Positions 4,211 to 5,934 of a DNA stretch of 5,934 nt are shown here, piece after piece; position 1 is the first letter of the stretch, and every line of letters begins with the position of its first letter. Source of the stretch: Thermoproteota archaeon (GTDB taxonomy: Archaea; Korarchaeota; Korarchaeia; Korarchaeales; Korarchaeaceae); the NCBI GenBank assembly GCA_003661365.1, contig QMVZ01000102.1:1-5934 (forward strand), in the 5' to 3' direction. The notes beneath the pieces are model-generated. The model searched no databases. It worked only from the letters and a program-made list of their open reading frames with translations, and had not been told where the DNA came from. The translations under genes and the position numbers were made by a program.

Positions 4211-5934
4211 ATGCGCCGTCTAGCACTAGCTTTGATCTTGCTGTTAATTCCAATCCCTGTGAGTCTATCCTCCACAGAGACGAACTGGTGGAAATCGGAC
4301 TGGTTTTACAGGGTTCCAGTTAAGGTAACTTCAAGTTCGAACTTGGAGGGAATTGTATCTATTAAGATCAACCTCATGGATTTGTTGAATAGCTTAGGCG
4401 TTGAAAAAGAGCCCGATTTTGGCTCTTTGAGGGTTGTACTTGGATCTGAAGAGTTTCCCTTCACCCTTTCTTTTGAAAGTGAGAAAAGGATAGATGACTT
4501 GGAGGGTTCGCTAGACGGATGGGAGTTATCAAAGGACATCGTTTCCGAGAAATCGAATGATAACGTTGAAGGTTCTCACTCCCTTAAGTTCAGAAGAGCA
4601 TCCTTAAAGGAAGTACATAATGTTTTGAAGCTTGATCAACAGGCCTTGAGGAAAGGCAAACTGATATCCTTCTTTGCAAAGGGGAATTTCACCGTTGTGC
4701 TGAGGGATAAGAGCTTTCCAAGGGAAGTATCGAGGGCAGAGGTTTCGTCTGAAGAATACAGGATGTACTTCATCCAATATGACCCTGATCAGCTAGCTGA
4801 GGGAAGGGAGTACGCCCTCTTTTTCATTCCAAACGATTACTTAACCTATAATTACGTTGATGACATAAAGTTCGTTTCTGGAAACGCTATAGTGAAGTGG
4901 AAGACTTCTGTTTCCGCAGGAGAGCAAAAAGTCTTCTTCATTTACTTCGACATCCTAGACAGGGGACCTAGGTCAATCCCGTTGTACAACGTTCAAGGTA
5001 GTGAGAAGGAGTTTTCAGTCGAATTAGGAAGCCCGGAAGGTTTCAGAACCTTAATAAAGATGGAAAGGGGATCTGTTCTCTCAGGAAAAGCTAAGATAAG
5101 GGCCGAAGTTCTTGGAAACCTGTCAAGGGTAGTCAAAGTCCAATACAGGGTAGATTACTCTGAGAACTTGAGCTGGGACTCTAATCTAGGAATACTTGGA
5201 GACATGCACTTTGAAGAGGGAGAGTGGGTTGGAGAGTTCGATACTACTAGAACTTACGATGGTCTGCATACGATAACGGTCAAGGCATTTGAGAAAGGGG
5301 GAAGGGTTGCCACTGCAAGCCTCCAGATATACGTGAGGAACGTCCAGTACGAGGAGCCAGTGAACCTAAATCCAGATGCGACAGAATTTACGTTCTGCGT
5401 CTTGGGGGATAACAGACCTGGCTCCTCAAAGGATCCAATGCCTCAAGTATTCTGGCAGCTTACACAGGCAATGTGCGAGGAGAGCCCAGATATGGTATTT
5501 AACACCGGAGACGTAGTCTATGCAGGAGAGTTCAAGGAATACTTGAGGTTTAGGGAAGTCGTTAGCTTGCTAAGCTGTCCACTCTTCATAGCTAGAGGAA
5601 ATCACGAAGTTTCGATAGGGAAAGCCGGAGAGGAGAACTTTAGGTACTTCTTCGATGCTCCTGGCTTTTCTTACAACTCCTACTACTCGTTCGATTATGG
5701 AAATTCTCACTTCATCATCCTTAACGCAAACGTCCAGGAACACAAGTATTCAATAAATGAGCCACAGCTCAGCTGGTTCATAAACGACATGAAGGCAAAC
5801 AGTGATGCGGAGCACATCTTCATATTCATTCACCAACCCATATACGAGTACGCTCACGGGATTGAGAACGAGACCTCTGAAAGGATCCTTGAGGAAACGA
5901 TAGAGGAGAACGCTTTCTATCCTGGTAGGATATA
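4211..5934 (+). CDS. secreted multidomain calcineurin-like metallophosphoesterase (partial, 3' end missing)
   Basis: The frame is uninterrupted for 574 codons and runs off the window. Residues 1-20 are a signal peptide (MRR, then LALALILLLIPIPVSL). WWKSDWFYRVPVKV (26-39) opens a beta-rich domain resembling the DUF2341 type found in secreted archaeal proteins; its end may be VKWKTSVSAGEQKVFFIYFD (228-247). Between them, about 98-222, lies a jelly-roll-like insert (DGWEL, GSHSLKF, YVDDIKF) like carbohydrate-binding or concanavalin folds. An Ig-like domain follows at about 284-377. The phosphoesterase domain starts near 395: LGDNRP (Asp400), NTGDVVYAGE (Asp434), ARGNHE (Asn464, His465) and FIHQP (His541) are metal-ligand motifs I to IV; motif V (GxH) is expected beyond the window. 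Motif I has Arg402 where many relatives have His. It probably hydrolyses phosphoester bonds outside the cell. The substrate is unknown. ATG 4211 is chosen because it alone gives the signal peptide. Confidence 0.85.
   Translation, partial: MRRLALALILLLIPIPVSLSSTETNWWKSDWFYRVPVKVTSSSNLEGIVSIKINLMDLLNSLGVEKEPDFGSLRVVLGSEEFPFTLSFESEKRIDDLEGSLDGWELSKDIVSEKSNDNVEGSHSLKFRRASLKEVHNVLKLDQQALRKGKLISFFAKGNFTVVLRDKSFPREVSRAEVSSEEYRMYFIQYDPDQLAEGREYALFFIPNDYLTYNYVDDIKFVSGNAIVKWKTSVSAGEQKVFFIYFDILDRGPRSIPLYNVQGSEKEFSVELGSPEGFRTLIKMERGSVLSGKAKIRAEVLGNLSRVVKVQYRVDYSENLSWDSNLGILGDMHFEEGEWVGEFDTTRTYDGLHTITVKAFEKGGRVATASLQIYVRNVQYEEPVNLNPDATEFTFCVLGDNRPGSSKDPMPQVFWQLTQAMCEESPDMVFNTGDVVYAGEFKEYLRFREVVSLLSCPLFIARGNHEVSIGKAGEENFRYFFDAPGFSYNSYYSFDYGNSHFIILNANVQEHKYSINEPQLSWFINDMKANSDAEHIFIFIHQPIYEYAHGIENETSERILEETIEENAFYPGRI

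Noticed and set aside
1..5934. CRISPR array, insertion sequence, tRNA or rRNA
   Set aside because: I saw no regularly spaced repeats, no terminal inverted repeats with transposase, and no tRNA- or rRNA-like stretches on either strand by eye.

Overview
The window looks archaeal and probably thermophilic. Arginine is written almost only as AGA/AGG, Shine-Dalgarno elements are of the GGTGAT/GGAGGT type, TTTAAA-like boxes lie upstream of genes, neighbouring genes overlap by ATGA, and the gene set includes CooC/CooT nickel proteins and a short archaeal-type type II NADH dehydrogenase. I cannot assign a species from sequence alone; a thermophilic Korarchaeota- or Thermoproteota-like genome is a guess.

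Layout. Positions 1-186 hold the C-terminal end of an alpha/beta hydrolase. Positions 257-574 encode a small coiled-coil protein of unknown function, followed by a hairpin. Positions 745-942 and 988-1749 form a CooT-CooC pair: a small nickel-binding protein and a P-loop nickel-insertion ATPase, with a recognisable promoter and ribosome binding site before cooT. They imply a nickel enzyme, most likely a Ni-CO dehydrogenase, elsewhere in the genome. A convergent FAD-dependent NADH dehydrogenase gene on the minus strand (2985 down to 1856) is broken by three single-base frameshifts. Beside it on the plus strand lie a degraded reading frame that resembles a small helix-turn-helix regulator (3000-3279) and a PfkB-family sugar kinase (to 4108). 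The kinase has lost its normal start by a one-base shift and lacks about 30 residues of its substrate-binding N-terminal region. From 4211 to the window edge runs an intact, secreted multidomain metallophosphoesterase, cut off by the window end.

The most notable feature is the contrast between a damaged stretch (about 1.9-3.35 kb), where I count at least seven frame disruptions plus one internal deletion, and flanks whose reading frames are clean. This is either a small island of gene decay or a locally error-rich assembly. In the NADH dehydrogenase the motifs survive across all frames, so any loss there is recent. I found no CRISPR array, insertion sequence, tRNA or rRNA, and nothing I can defend as a wholly new system.
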